Source of the DNA: Nymphalis io
Lineage: Eukaryota; Arthropoda; Insecta; Lepidoptera; Nymphalidae
NCBI RefSeq assembly: GCF_905147045.1
Contig: NC_065916.1
Location: forward strand, 3,004,561 to 3,068,560
DNA length: 64,000 nt
Direction of reading: 5' to 3'
Position numbers and translations under genes: made by a program. The notes under the pieces were generated by a model, which was not told where the DNA came from, made no database searches, and saw only the letters and a list, made by a program, of their open reading frames with translations. Of the stretch, positions 28,974 through 43,800 are shown one piece after another (position 1 is the first letter of the stretch; the number at the start of each line of letters is the position of its first letter).

Positions 28974-31133
28974 TTATAATGTGAACAATGATTTTATGTT
29001 ATTTTCATCAAACTGTAAATAAGATAATATTATAGTTATTCAATGAATATCACATTTCTAAATAATATTAAAAAAATAATGTATATATATCGATATCAAA
29101 CAGTCCACAGGTGAAAACAGAACAAAACATCTAATCTATAATAGTTCCTGAGATTAGTGCGAACATGCATACAGACTTAGTGCTTTATAGTTCAAACGAT
29201 AAAACTAAAGTTCACACAGTGTCTACGGAATGAGAGGAACACATATATATTGCCAACAATACAAATCATTATATTATATATCACGAAAGCATTACATAAT
29301 TATAAATTGTTAATTCGCTCAAAGTGAATATAAATTTATAATCTAATATTACATCTATGTATAAATAGGATTACGAGATTTCGACAAGTTTCTATTTACA
29401 AACTATTTAAGTGCTTACAAAAAACTTACGGTTAGTTTATTATAAATATATATATATATATAAAGTAAATAAATTGGTGAAGAGTCTGACATCTAAACAT
29501 ACACACATACGCGAGAGAGATAGCAATAGTTTTAATATAGATTGACCAAAGATTCGATTCTGGTCTAAATATTCCAACGACCGTTCGTACCATGTCAGTT
29601 ACTCGTACTCGGAGAGAGTTCTGACAAAAGTTTACAGTGTAAATTTCTATAATATCACACTTTTGTCTCTGTAACGTTTGTGACTTTTTTTTCTTTTTAA
29701 ACAATTTAATGAATTCTTCTCCATAACAATTAATATTTGCAAATATAATTTCCCTGAAAATATATTACTTCTTAATTTTATTTATAAATCCTGAAGATTG
29801 TTTCGAATTTTACATTACAATATTTAAACGTTCACTTAAGACATAAACCTTTCTATATACAATGTTTGAATATAACTATGATATACTTCGGTATACATAA
29901 CGCACTTCACAATGAAGATATTCTCAAAGCCACACACAGGGGGCAACGTTTTCCATTGTGAAGCCTAAGTAACTTATTTGCCTCGTTCGTTTCTTTATAT
30001 AAAAATTATTTATATATTTTGTTTTGTTTTATTTATATTATAAATAAATTTTCATCTTAATGTATACAATATTTACATTGGATTAATAGAACTATACTAT
30101 TATGATATCAATAGTTATTGACGAATATCCTAATTATGTAAGGAGGTTAATTAGTTTAACCCTGTCTATATAAACATATGTTAGCATTCAGAGCCTAAAC
30201 TCCAAATCTGAATCATATAGTTTGTACACAAGACTTCATTATAAAAATGTTACGTTGCGTTCAGTGGTTAAAAAAATTATAATAATGATTACAAAGCGTA
30301 GTGTATTTTGTTCCATTTACTTTTAATCAAGAAAACAATTCGATTGGAGTAACATAAGGGTGAAATCAGATATTCCTATGATATAAAACATTTTGATTTT
30401 AATTCTACTGAATGTTTTCATTTGGTCATAGGGATTAGCTATGATAATAAAAGATTTTTAACGAATGTCTAAAGCATACTATTGTGGCATAAAATCACAT
30501 TATTTTTTTTATTAAATAATTAAACTTATAAATTTTGCATAATTTATTATTTCATAATTAAATTTGTCCCTTCTTGCATTTAATTTCACTATATACCATA
30601 TAATGGTTCCCATAATATTTACATAATATCCCCCCCCCCCGCGAAAGGGAGAATCATACGCCTATGGTATTTTATAAGCTAATTGCTATATAGACAGCTT
30701 CAAACGATCATATCTTGTCTTATTTATAACTAGTATGATCGTTTTGCACGATATCCGCGCTTTAGGGGATATAATGTAAAGTACGCCTTACAATTTATAT
30801 ATATATGTAAGCATACAGCATAGTTACTCCGTTCGCAACGTAGACGCTAAGAATTTTACGCAAATCCTATCAAATAAAATATACATAAAAAAATAAAAAT
30901 AAAAGACATTTCGGTACATAAGTTTTCAGTTTTGTATAAATTTTAAATAGTTTAATACAAATGTATTTTCACGAGATTTAAATAATTATAATAATAAATG
31001 AAAAGATATAATCGTTTGTAATTATCTATGAATATACATTACGTAAGTATGTATCCTTAAATATAAAGAACTCACTTTAAAAGTCAATTCACACCCGAAA
31101 CACTAAAACACTTCACCGAGCGACTCGTATCTA

Positions 31134-31213
31134 TCATTTGAGGGCATCTTCGAAATGGATATTCGCAGTCACGGATGTCGATGTGAGCTGCGCCGAGACG
31201 GTCGGAGGTGCTT
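31134..31213 (-). other. Candidate terminal exon of the RS-protein gene (alternative)
   Basis: Acceptor ATTCCAG followed by exon-like sequence. Joined directly to the last firm exon in phase 0 it ends after 14 codons at 31169. In phase 1 it would encode APPTVSAQLTSTSVTANIHF and a few residues more, to TGA at 31134. Which phase is used is not settled. Confidence 0.35.
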
Positions 31214-31275
31214 CTGGAATCATAAACAGAAATATACTTAATTAGGTTCTCACAAGTACTTTTGAATCTTTATTA

Positions 31276-31571
31276 CAGTACCAGCCTGTGAATGTCTCAC
31301 AACTGGGCTAAGGCCTCCTCTCCTTGAAGAGAAGGTTTGGAACTTATTCCACCACGCTGCTCCAATGTGGGTTGGTGGAATACACATGTGGATAAATTTC
31401 AGTGAAATTAGACACATGCAGGATCCCTCACGATGCTTCCCTTCACCGTCAATCACGAGATGAATTACAAACACAAATGAAGCACATGAAAACTCAGTGG
31501 TCCTCGCTCGGGTTTGAACCCACGATCATCGATTAAGATTCACGCGTTCTAACCACTGGGCCATTTCGGCT
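31276..31571 (-). mobile_element. SINE-A copy
   Basis: Complete antisense copy, CCAGCCTGTGAATGTCTC to the head GGCCATTTCGGC. Lies in the last intron or 3' region of the RS-protein gene. Confidence 0.75.
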
Positions 31572-31768
31572 AATAGTCGTCATCATTATATAAGATAAAT
31601 TAAATTTGAAGCTCCCATCGGTTCAGGTTGTGGGTGTGCGTGTACGTGGAGGGAGTGGTGGGTGGGTGTGTGGTGCGCACGTACCGAGAGCGAGCGGGTC
31701 GCGCACTAGCGGTGCGCGGCCCCCGCGGCCAGGTCTACGCAGAGCACGGCCGCGGGGGCCGCGCGCCC

Positions 31769-31816
31769 TCAGCTGCGCCGGTGCCGCCCGCCGCGCCGCC
31801 GACGCTCGCGCCGACT
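31769..31816 (-). CDS. RS-protein candidate last exon
   Basis: Acceptor TTGCAG, then SRRERRRRGGRHRRS and TGA in phase 0, the phase left by exon 12. The exon-like G+C-rich block continues to a donor CTCTCG|GTACGT at 31685, so it may instead be a 132-base cassette read in another phase. Confidence 0.4.
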   Translation of the reverse strand, partial: SRRERRRRGGRHRRS

Positions 31817-34800
31817 CTGCAACGATAAACGCCATGTATAGCGAAACACTTCGTTTTAAAGTATCATATGGACATAGTTGGCAATAACACGATTAATTTC
31901 CACTGACCGTGCCTCCGTCGCCCTCGGCCCACCGCTCGTAGGCGCGCTCCCTCTTCAGCCACTCCTGGTACTTGTACCACCACTCCTCCCATTTCACGTA
32001 GTCGCCGAGAGTGAGACCTGTCATGTGTAAATTGATTAAAAAATTATATTAAATGTAAAATAATAAACATCCATGCCTGACTGTAGCAAGAGCTTTTTTT
32101 GTTTGCACGGATTTGCCTGTCCCATCTTATATATTAGGCGGCCAATACAATTAGGCGCAGGACCAACGGCTTTTCATGTTTACCGAGGCACGGGATTCTG
32201 CACATTTGCAACTTCAAGACTCCGGGCTACTATTGAGAATTTTTGACAGAAAAACTTAATAACTTTTTAATAGCTCGACCTGGGTTTTGAACCCAGGACC
32301 TTCTATTCTACTGCTTTATATATAGCCACTAGACCAACGAGGCAGTCTTATACATATATATACATATATTTTTTGTTATTCTTACCTCTCAAATATCCTC
32401 TCTTTTTGTAGTAATCGTATCGCACCCTGACGTCATCCCACGAGGGCAAGCCCCCGGGAGCCACGGCTAGCAGCTCCTCAGGGTAGCTGCCAACGGGCGC
32501 AGGGTCGAGGCCTCTGTAACGGAGCCACGTTATAGGTGGGACAGACACTAGGGGTGACGAGCGACGGTGCTGTGCGGCGGTCATACTCACGGGTAGTCCG
32601 GGCGCGGCGCGTCGGGCGCGTCTGCGGCGCGCTCGTCGCGCTCGATGTGCACGTGCAGCGCGCTGTCGCGTCGCGTGATGCGCATGTTCTCCAGTCGCGC
32701 GCACCGCGCCGCCGACCACTGCGCCATCTTGCCGAAGCGCTCCGACAGCGTCAGCCTGCGGGGCACAGGGCGCTCGGCGTCAATACTAGTCGACATACGC
32801 ACACTACACGCGGGGAGGACACGACGACACCGACCGTTGCGGCGGCGGCTCGGAGCTGGCGTCGCTCTCGGAGTCGCTGTCGCTATCGGCGAGCGCGGCG
32901 GCGATGGCTGCGGGCGACACCCTGTCGGTCCGGTCGGGCCGGTCCGGGCGTTCGGGGCGGGGCGGGCGCGGCCGTCGCTCGCCCTCGCGCTTGATGTGCG
33001 CGGGCGGTATGGGCGGCGTCGGTCTCACGGCGAGCTGCGAGCGTTGCCACTCCAACACCTGTACATAGTACGGCTACTGTTACACGAGTCGACGAATTGA
33101 TTTTATTTCACATTTCTTTGAAGCCTGATTAATCAATATTCTGGGATTCCCCTTCCAACAATTACAGTATATGGTATCTGTTTGGGGTTACTTGCAGACT
33201 TTTTAAGTTTACTGCTTGTTATCAATGAAAGTTATTACGATTATGTATTCTATGTATATGATGGGACATTCGACTACCTTCTCTTCCCTCGATCTCTTGC
33301 TGCTCTCTCTGGCTTTCAACAGTTCCCTCGTCGGTTGGACCGCTCGCGCGGCTGCCGGGGGCGCGGGACGCTTGGTCCGAGGTGGTGAGGGGGACGTGCG
33401 AGCACTGAAACAAGTTCACGAGCCGAATGAAAAAATGAAACTTTATTTTGTAAGAAATAAAAAATACGTTCGGATCAGTGTCGATATATCTTTATCAAAT
33501 TAATAATGAGCCCAACACATACCCCGGTTTGACAGGTTTGGGTGGAACCTTCTTGTTCTTGGCCGAGCACACGGAGCACGACTCATCCGAGCAGCTGCTC
33601 GCCGACGAGCCGGACGGGGACGACTGACAAATACACAATATACATATTTAGTTTGTAAAAATATATGAGAATAAAAAACTGTTGAGTTCGTAAAAAACTG
33701 TATGTGTCTAGTTATTTAACAATTAGTGTCAGCGTGTAAGTGGGGGGGGGGGGGGGAGATGTTAGATATTTTCTATGTATTGGTTTAATTTTTATTTGTG
33801 TATTATTTTTAAAATGTATAGTTATAACAGGTACCTTCCGCGGGTCGGGCGGGCTGGGCGGCCGCGGCGGGGGCCGCGAGCGGCGCGCGCGCGGGCTGGC
33901 GCTCCGCCGGCGCCGCGCGGGGCTGCGTCTGCGGGCGGGCGATACACGATACACACTCGGGACATGTTTAATGCCGGGCCGCGTTACAGGTATGGCAAAC
34001 CTCGAATCTCAAAAAAAATTAATTCTCATATTGCACTGGCCGCGAAGATGAAGCTTCGAATTACCTTGCCCTCCTCTAAATCCGACCCTACGTATGAGTA
34101 CACGTAGGGTCATAAAATACGTACCAGACACTTCCACAACGTCACGTAACGGTTCCATTTTGTCGAACACTTCGCAATTTGCGCGGTATGTGTCTAATTT
34201 TATATGGAAATTAATATACGGCCTTACTTTAAAAACATTGTTTAGCGGGTGATTAGTTAAACGATGCTGTGTCTTCTTCTTTCGTATGTTAAATTTATAA
34301 TGACAGAAAGAGAGAAATTAGCATTTAACTAAGCTCTGCTAAGTGAGGCCGACAAATATTTAATAAATTGATATCTAATTTGATTTATTGTCACTACGCC
34401 CTTCTAACCCTTTGTAATATATATAAATAAACGAATTAACCGAATACTAATTTTGAACTAAAGGTTTTACACACATACAAATTCTACTATAGTCTATGGT
34501 ATATGTACGCGAGCGCGTCGTCGGCGTACCTGGGCGGGCTCCGGCGGCGCGGGCTGCGCGGGCTGCGCGAGCGGGACGCGCGCGGGGAGCGGCGCGCGGG
34601 GGGCGAGCGCGAGCGGCGCGGCGACCTGCGGGCGGGACGCGTCAGTCAAGTCGACATGTTGTAAAGCTCAATGATTATGTCTAGTGACGACTTCCTCGGT
34701 GCGCGAGCGCGCTTTACTCATCCGCTCTCGTCTAGGCGCAGCACTACCCGCACGGGCGTGTCAACGTCCGAGCTATACTGGGTAGAATATCTTGTCAGAG

Positions 34801-37800
34801 AAACTCCGTATTGGCAGACCCGGGGTCGAACCCAGGTCCTCAAAACTTGGTGCCGTAAGCTAGCCACTAGATCTACGGGCACTTTCTAAATCGGTGACCA
34901 AAGGTGATAAAAGGTTGTGTTAAGGAGAAGATTGCGCTAATTCCGAGACGCTACTTTTCTGCACATCGGCGGGTACACGCCTAGCAAAAACTCGCCATAT
35001 TATCTGTTCTCGTCTTCGAACCCACGATCTCTTATGAGGATCCAAGTTCTCCATTCACTGCGACCAGCATTCAATTCCATAAATAGGAATATAAATGTCG
35101 GGCGAACGTTGGTTGTGTCGGTGTGTCGGTGCGGGTGGTCTACGTGTCGAGTGTACGCTGTGACTAGTGTACCTAGAGCGTCGTGGGGAGCGAGATCGTC
35201 TCGGAGAAGCCGACCCGGAGCCGTCCAAGTACATCTGCTTGTAACCCGTGTGACGCCATCTAGAAACATTACTTCAATTAACAAAAAAAAAAAAAAAAAC
35301 AAAACCTTTAGTAACCCCCCCCCACTCGCTTTACGTTATTATTATTCGCACGTGCCTTTGACATTACTGTAATGTTTTACTACGACGTATTTATAAAAAA
35401 CAAAGTCTTGTCGCCGCGTCTGTCTGTTTGTCTTAAAGCGATGAACTCAAAAACCCACTGAACGGATTTTTATACGGTTATCATCAATGGACGTGGATTC
35501 GATTCATTAGGAAGATTAAGTGTCCAAATCATTACCCGTTCGCGTTTGCAAGGACGGGGGAGACGTCAGGTACCGTATGTACTTTTCTGTACCGCTGGCC
35601 TGTGTGCGAAATTTCATAATGATCGGTCGAGCAGATCAGCCGCGAACAAGCGTAACAAATAAGCAAACAAACAAACTCACTTTCACATATTTGACACCTT
35701 TCAAATATATGAAAAATTAACGTTACATTGAAAAATATTATGATTTTTTAAATTATTAATATTTTTTTTTAACTCGAAATGTTCATATATTTTACAGCAC
35801 CTATAACTTAGGAGACGCTTGATTTGTATAACGTCACGTTTAAACACTCGATTGTATCTATTAGTGTACTTCTTGTTGGTGTTTATATTATAATAAATAA
35901 ATAAATCCGGTTAAGTGAGACAAGCGGACATTTCGTGACAATGAAATCTATTCCAATTGGAAAAAAAATCGCCCGTATGAGACGAAAATTGTCGTCGTGG
36001 GCTCTCGTACTTTGTATATCATACACTCTGGCTCTCGTACTTTGTATATCATAGATACATATAAATAAACAAATCAACGATTGCTAACTTTAAATCAACG
36101 ATTTTTTTCACCTGTAAACTCTAGTCTTGTGCCTGTTGGACAAAAGTCCCTAAATTAAATAAAGAAAAAAAAAACTAATCTATGGTAAATGTCAAACGGC
36201 ATTATCGTTTAACGTCTATCAGTAACAGCCTGTAAATGTCCCACTGCTGGGCTAAGGCCTCCTTTCTCATTTTTAAGTGAAGGTTTTGGAGCTTATTCCA
36301 CCACGCTGCTCGAATACGGGTTGGTGGAATACACGTGTGGCAGAATTTCGATGAAATTAGACACATGCAGGTTTCCTCACGATGTTTTCCTTCACCGAAA
36401 AGCACGAGATGCCCGGATTTGAACCCACGATCATCGGTTAAGATTCACGCGTTCTTACCACTGGACCATCTCGACTTCTCATAACGTCTATATTTAGAAC
36501 TATTATAACAAAAATAATTACAGCGGCTGGTTTAGTTCGTTAGTCGAATCATGCGATGCATTAGAGTAATTAAAATAAAGGTTGTAAAATTCCTATTTCT
36601 CCTCAAAAAGGGAGACCTTAGCGCAGCAGTGGGACTTTCAAGGCTGTTACTGTATAGCGTAACGTAAGTATAACGATAACGACCAAAACTGACGCCAAAA
36701 ATCCTCAACCACATCTAGTAGCAGGTATTCTTTTTTAATAGTACTCAGACGGCTCCACCAACTTTCGCGTGTTCGATCCCCACGTGTGGCGTGCTCACGT
36801 TACAACGCATTTGTGTGTATAACACGTGTGTTTATCGTAGTGAGAGTGTTCTGTTGTGTTGTTGTTTGTGTTGGAGCGTGTTTTCGTTATTTGTTAAACA
36901 ATTGTATAAATATATAAAGATAAACATTATGAACTTATAAGAAGCTTTATTTTTAAAACATTCCTCGATAATTTCTCCTTATTACAATACAAGGGGGGTG
37001 GGTAGAATTGGGTCACATGTTAGGTGCTGCACAAAGCGTAACAGACAAATAAACAATCACTTTCTCATTTACAATATTAGTTAAGTTATACTTGAGGAAA
37101 AGTTTTTCGAAACTTTTGTCGAAAGGCAAAGTTAGATTAAGCGAAGCTTATTTTATAACTTATTAGGAAAGCATCCTATCCGTCTATCTGGAGGTATACA
37201 CCGGCTCACTCACTCGCTATTCAAACCGGAACAGCATTAGAAAGTATTACTAACTGGCGGTAGATTTTTTTCTGAATATATATGATGCTATCCAGACGGG
37301 CCTGCACATCCTACCACCGGCTGTCATTAATTAGTAAGATCAACGTAATCAGATGGTGGTGATGACATCTTCCTTGAGGAATTCGGCCATGGCGACACAA
37401 TTTCAAACAAACAAACGCACTCTCATAATTCGGAGAGTTCCAGCGCTAGACGAGCCGTTTGACTCACGGCCCAATAGGCGAGCAGATGATGGCGAATGAC
37501 GTCATTACATATTGCTAGGTGTGTTACCAATCGCTTACGTCATCAATTCACCGCCAACTTTGAACTAACGTGTTACGTTCCTTTTGTCTGTGGTTAGTTT
37601 GTAGGTTTTTTTTTTTATGGTATCCACCCAGACGAGCTCGCACTAAGCCCTACCACCAAACGTAAGACAGTAAATCTAATTTACTATAACAAGCCAACAA
37701 TGCTCTCTGTATGAATTCATTTCATCATCCGTGAAGCGTTGACAAGCGACTTATGATGATGTACTATTTGGACGCTTGTATTCTTCAAATCAAATCGCAT

Positions 37801-40800
37801 ATCTGACATTTCACGACCGTTTTCGAGTTTGTTCTTACAGAATAGCCATACAGATCCGGGCCCGTAAACCAGGTTTTGCAACTCAAACAGCAAAACAAAA
37901 CTAGCGTCATATAGACCTGCGATGGAACAGTAACGCGACGCTATGACGTGACAATCACCTGTTCGGATCCTTCTCCTCGACCTCCAGCAGCTTCCTGTCC
38001 CAGCTGCCGGGCGACGCCTGCCGGGCTCGCTTCATCACGTTGTCAATTTCCTTCCTCCGACCGGCCGGATTAGCTGGATCTGTGGAAGAGGCCAACACTC
38101 GTTTTCATTCGATATAACTGATAGTATTTATACGGATATATATATAAAAAAAAGAAAAACCCGCTGAGTTTCTTTCGCCGGTGCTTCTCAGGTGAATATT
38201 TCCGAATCGGTGTTAGATTTATGACAATCAATAAGTAAGTGTAATGCTTCTATAATGAATAAAGATTATTGACTGACTTTTGGAGCTTAGTTATCGGCAT
38301 CTTATGATGTAAGATGGTCACCATCGTCCATATATCGCTACAAACTGAGAACTAAGCTGTTATATCCCTTGTGTATGTTGTTACACTGGCTCACTCACCC
38401 TTCAAACCGGAACACAACAATATTACGGAATGCTCTTTGGTGATTGAATATCTTTCGTCACGTAAACCAATAGTTATATGTACATATTACGATATAAATA
38501 TTCTATGCAGACCGTTATTCTACCCGAGCGAAAACGATATGGGTGGCTGCAGATTTTTTTAATGAGTAATAGCTATTGAGGAATTATTTTTATTATTCAA
38601 CCGCTAACAGCAATACTTGATAATAATAATATCTTGGGACATTATTAACACACGGCCATCTGATCTCGAACTAAGCAGAGCTCGTACTATAGAAACCAGA
38701 CAACTGATATACTACTTTTCTTTTGTAGATACATACTTATATAGATAATTACACCCAGACTCAGGACAAACTGACATGTTCATGCAAATGTCTGTCCTGG
38801 GTGGAAATCGAACCCACAACCTTCGGCGTGAAAGGCAAGTATCTACGAACCACGCCAACCGGTTCATTATTATTTATATTCATAATTGTTAAAATTGAAT
38901 TTTTACAAATAATTAATTTTCATATGAACATTCAAAATGACTTCTGTATAATGGTATGTGTTACTGCTCGCTACCGATAGATGGCGCTAATAAAAATATA
39001 TCAGTTTTCTGAATCGCGCTGTCTAGATTCGCTACTGAATATATGTAATGTGAAAGTGATTATGTTCAATGGTCAGACAAAATATATTAGTGTGAACACC
39101 GGAAAGCTGTTTCTTAGTTTCATTAACCGTTTGATCCCCCGCTAATAGTATTTCATAACAAAATGTTTATTTTATTTTTTTTAATAGTATAGGAAGGCAG
39201 ACGAGCATATGGGCCACCTTATGGTAAGTGGTCACCAACGTCCATAGACAATAACATTGCAAGAAATGTTAACCATCGCTTACATCACACCAATGCGGCC
39301 CCAACCTTGGGAATTAGGATGTTATGTCCCTTAGCTTTTAATTACACTGGCTCACTCACCCTTCAAACGGGAACACAACAATACCAAGTACTGCTGTTTT
39401 GCGGTAGAATATCTGATGAGTGGGCGGTACCTACCGAGACGAGCTTGCACTTAGCCCTACCACCAGTATGTGTAAGAGAATGAAATACGCGCGTTAGAAA
39501 TAAAACAGATATTTATAATCACCAATGATTTTAATTAAACAGCATTACAGATAACGACTCATTATTTATTTATTTGGATCCCCAACAGTTGTACGTAGCA
39601 CACATTCAAAACACGCTTTACGTTAACTTAAAACTAACTATGCACAACCGACAGGAGAACACACCGTTCCCAAACACAATCACAAGATATACAAATCAAA
39701 AATAATATAAAACCGTAACCGTAACAGCCTGTGAATGTCCCACTGCTGGGCTAAAGGCCTCCTCTCCTCTTTTTGAGGAGAAGGTTTGGAGCTTATTCCA
39801 CCACGCTGCTCCAATGCGGGTTGGTAGAATTCACATGTGGCAGAACTTCAGTGAAATTAGACACATGCAGGTTTCCTCACGATGTTTTCCTTCACCGTAA
39901 AGCACGAGATGAATTATAATCACAAATTAAGCACATGAAAATTCAGTGGTGCTTGCCCGGGTTTGAACCCACGATCATCGGTTAAGATTCACGCGTTCTT
40001 ACCACAGGGCCATCTCGGCTTCAAAAATAATATAAAAAAAATGGTTCAATCTACGATGTTCTGTCCCACTCTTTTTTTCCAATCGCTACGACGCAATGTC
40101 AGCTTTAATAGTAGGGCGCGTCTCCGTGGATTGAACTAGTTAATAATAATAATATCCTGGGACATTTTTCACACACGGCCATCTGATCCCAAATTAAGCT
40201 TGTACAAAACTCGTGCTATGGTAACCAGACAACTGATATACTACATATACTACTTTTCTTTTCTAAATACATACTTATATAGATAATTACACCCAGACTC
40301 AGGACAAACAGACATGTTCATGCACACAAATGTCTGTCCTGGGTGGGAATCGAACCCACAACCTTCGGCGTTAAAGGCAAGTATCTACCAACCACGCCAA
40401 CCGGCTCGTCTATTTAATTATATACCCTTTTTCTTTATAGTATTGTTGTGTTTCATGATTTGGTGACTTTCTCTCACCGATAACAGGGAAATATGGCAAA
40501 GGCTCGTGAGGCGAATAACATGTGCGCCATAACATAATACTTCATGGCGACCACGACCGCTCTGACAAGTGTGTCACGACGGAGGAGAATTGTTGTGTTC
40601 CGGTTTGCAGGACAAGTGAGCCAGTGTAACTCCAGGCACAAGGATCATGACACCTTAGTTGCCAAGGTATATGGCGCATTGTTGACGTAAGGAACGGTTA
40701 ATATTTCTTACATCGAAAATTGGTATGAGCGATGGTAACGACTTGCCATCAGGTCGCCCATTTGCTCGTCCGTTTACCTATTTCATATACATGTATATAA

Positions 40801-43800
40801 AATGGATTTTTGTTTTTATTGAGCTTCAGTATAAACATTTGATGCAGATCCTTGCAATGTCTAAGGACACGTTCAATGGGTCAGCCGCGGTCCGCCGTGG
40901 TCTCACCTGTTATCCTCGAGTGCTGTGGGTTGCGGTCCATGTGAAGACGATTCTTCGACGCCGCCTCCGCCGCCCGCGACACGGATCCGTTGCGGCGTGA
41001 CGACATTCTGCAAATAATTGTAAAGTTCTAGAAAATTCTTGTTATTTACTAGATTAAAATTCGCTCAAATCGAGAATCGGACTTAGTCCAACAGTGGGAT
41101 TATGTTTCAGATATTAATTACATAACCATAAAATGAAAACGTGCCACAGCCGGGCTGACAAGCTTGTACCACCAGGATGCTTCAATGTTATGTCCGCTGG
41201 ATATACATGTGGTAGAATTTCACCCAATTCTTGACAATTTCATAAATAAAAAACAACTGTTCAGTAATTTCATTATTAAACATCTAATAAATCACTGAAA
41301 TTCTGCCATGTGTATTCCACCAACCCGCATTGGAGCAGCATAACCATAAAATAAGCGCTAAACCTTCTCAAAACGGAGAGAAGGCCTTAGCCCAGCAGTG
41401 GGACATTCACAGGCTGTTACGGAATACTAAGTTTAAGATGTGGCTTTTCAATTTCGAATAGTAAAAAAAATGTTGTCTATACAATCAACTTATATAACAT
41501 ATAGTTCCATATCAATATTATAAGTGCAAAAATAATTCCGACTGTTATACTTTCAAGGCTAGAAAACTGAACCGAGTTTGATGAAACTTGGTATGAAGCA
41601 CGCTCGCACCCTGAGAACACAAGCTACTTTTTTACAAGAACCACTCAATAATGCCAAAAATTATTCCCTTTAACAGTCTAAGACGCGGGCAAACAATGGG
41701 TGACAATGTATTGTTTTTACATATATTATCAATTGTGACTATTTATATTCACTTTACAAATATTTAATTAACCAATGAGAAATTATATAACCATTATATA
41801 ATTACATATGTAAAGCCTATTGTATGTTACTCAAGATAAATAAACGACTTTGACCCTGAAGTGACATGACATAATGGTTCAAGATGTAGAAAAGCCTATA
41901 AATTATGATTTGTGATAAAATGCCATTTTCGATGTTGCATTGTTATTTGCACTTTGGAAGTGAGCCGGTTGGCGTGGTTGGTAGATACTTGCCTATCACA
42001 TCAATGTTTGTAGGTTCAATTCACACTCAGAACAGACATATGTGTGCATGAACATGTGTTTGTCCTGAGTCTGGGTGTAATTATCTATATAAGTATGTAT
42101 TTACAAAAGAAAAGTAATATATTTAGTATATCAGTTGTCTGGTGGTTTCCATACGAGCTCTGCTTAGTTCGGGATCAGATGGCCATGTGTGAATAATGTC
42201 CCAGGATATTATTTATTTATTTAAAATTCAAGTAGATATAAATTAAACATTCTATTATAAAAATGTGTTAAGTAAAATAAATCGAGAGCCACTTGCAGTA
42301 CGTAATTTAATTGAGTATTGCACGGAATATGTAAATCTGTACCCTATTCCAATTGGAATAGGAATAAAGGTAAACAAACCACAGATGTACAAATTGCATG
42401 CAATTTTCTAATTGTTGTGCTGTATTATGCACTATAAACAGTTCTTGATTAATTTACCTTTATTTATAATACAACACTATTCCAATTAACTAGTTATAAC
42501 CGCATTAATTTAACTTTCCAAGTTCTGATTACAACTTCGCAGACATTGAGTACGCCATTTTTTCACAAATCCATAGTGATTTTCATAGATTATTTAAAAT
42601 CCAGATACAATGATTGTGCATCAATAGATATTGGTGTCAAAGTTGTTTATTTGGGTTTACTCTTCTTATGGTAGGAATAGGCAATGAGCATCTGTTTAAG
42701 TTTACTCATTTTGCCATTAGATATAAGCCATACTTTTATAATTTTGCAATTTATACTATAGCATTTATTGGTTAACAATTTTGCATTATAATTAATTTTA
42801 TATATCACAAAAATATTTTTATTTAATTTCAAAATGGATATTATTTTAAAAATTATTTGACATTTACAGAGCAATAATGTATTTAGCACAATAATATGAA
42901 TGATAGTATTCAAAATAACAACTGTAGCGACTGTGTTACTAATTCTATTGTTTGCAGTTTTATCAAAAGTTGACATGGAAAGGTTTAGTTAAATTAAAAA
43001 TTTGATTGTGAAGTAAGGTTTTACATGATATATAACATGTCAACATGTAAACAAGTATTTCCCTTTATTTTAACGTATCAAACATTTGGTGTTGTTTGTT
43101 CCTTGAAATAGGGTTGTAGAATATAAGAAACTAAAAGAAACAGATTGCACAATAATATTTGTAAGATACACAGCCCTACACGAGCTATTCCTAAGAGATA
43201 GCAAACAGAAAGCCATGACAAACAAAACATGTCAATACACATACGACTACGAAATTCGTCCATTTCAGAATGACAGATATGAGAAGTTTGTAGTTTAAGA
43301 TGTAAAAACAATGAGATCCTTGGTAATTACGCCTACTTACTCGGCATTCTATAATTACTTTTACAAAATGGCGGACGAGTATTGATTTTTCCCAGCCACT
43401 CACCTGGCGTAAATTTTGAAAAGCTTACCTCTTTTACTCCGCTCGATATTTAGGAGCGAGGGCTCCGAACGCGCGCGGCGTGACGCGAGGGGCGAAGCCC
43501 CGGGGCGGCGCGGGCTGCGGTGCCACGCGGCGGGACGCGATGTCCAGCAACGCCGCTGTAAGCCAACCGACATACTTAACATCACGTAATCGCGACGCGA
43601 CGAAAGCGCGATTCTCGCGACAATACGGTCGCGCGGAATGAGCCCTCGCCAGGCGAACATGCAGCCTCCGGGCGAACGCGACGACGGCCTCGCGATATAG
43701 GCCAAACGACTCACGCGAATCTGAAGACTTGACGAGTCACCTCCGTCGTAACGCATTGTAGCCAATCCTTGCGATAACCAGCAGCGAAGACAGCTGAACA

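Larger units (their letters stand above)
27000..31130 (-). other. Mostly unique AT-rich region, possible long 3' UTR
   Basis: No coding frame of note on either strand. Contains one SINE-B, one MITE, a small hairpin (28458-28485) and a C run near 30630; the rest is unique. It lies just downstream of the RS-protein gene on the minus strand. AATAAA on the minus strand at 27012-27017 is near its far edge, so a long 3' UTR is possible. Confidence 0.35.

Noticed and set aside
34790..34880. tRNA gene on the minus strand
   Set aside because: B-box-like sequence is present, but acceptor and anticodon stems do not pair; treated as a SINE remnant.
42647..43403. Small minus-strand genes
   Set aside because: Frames are AT-driven, Lys/Ile/Leu-rich, lack motifs, and lie in an intron of the RS-protein gene.
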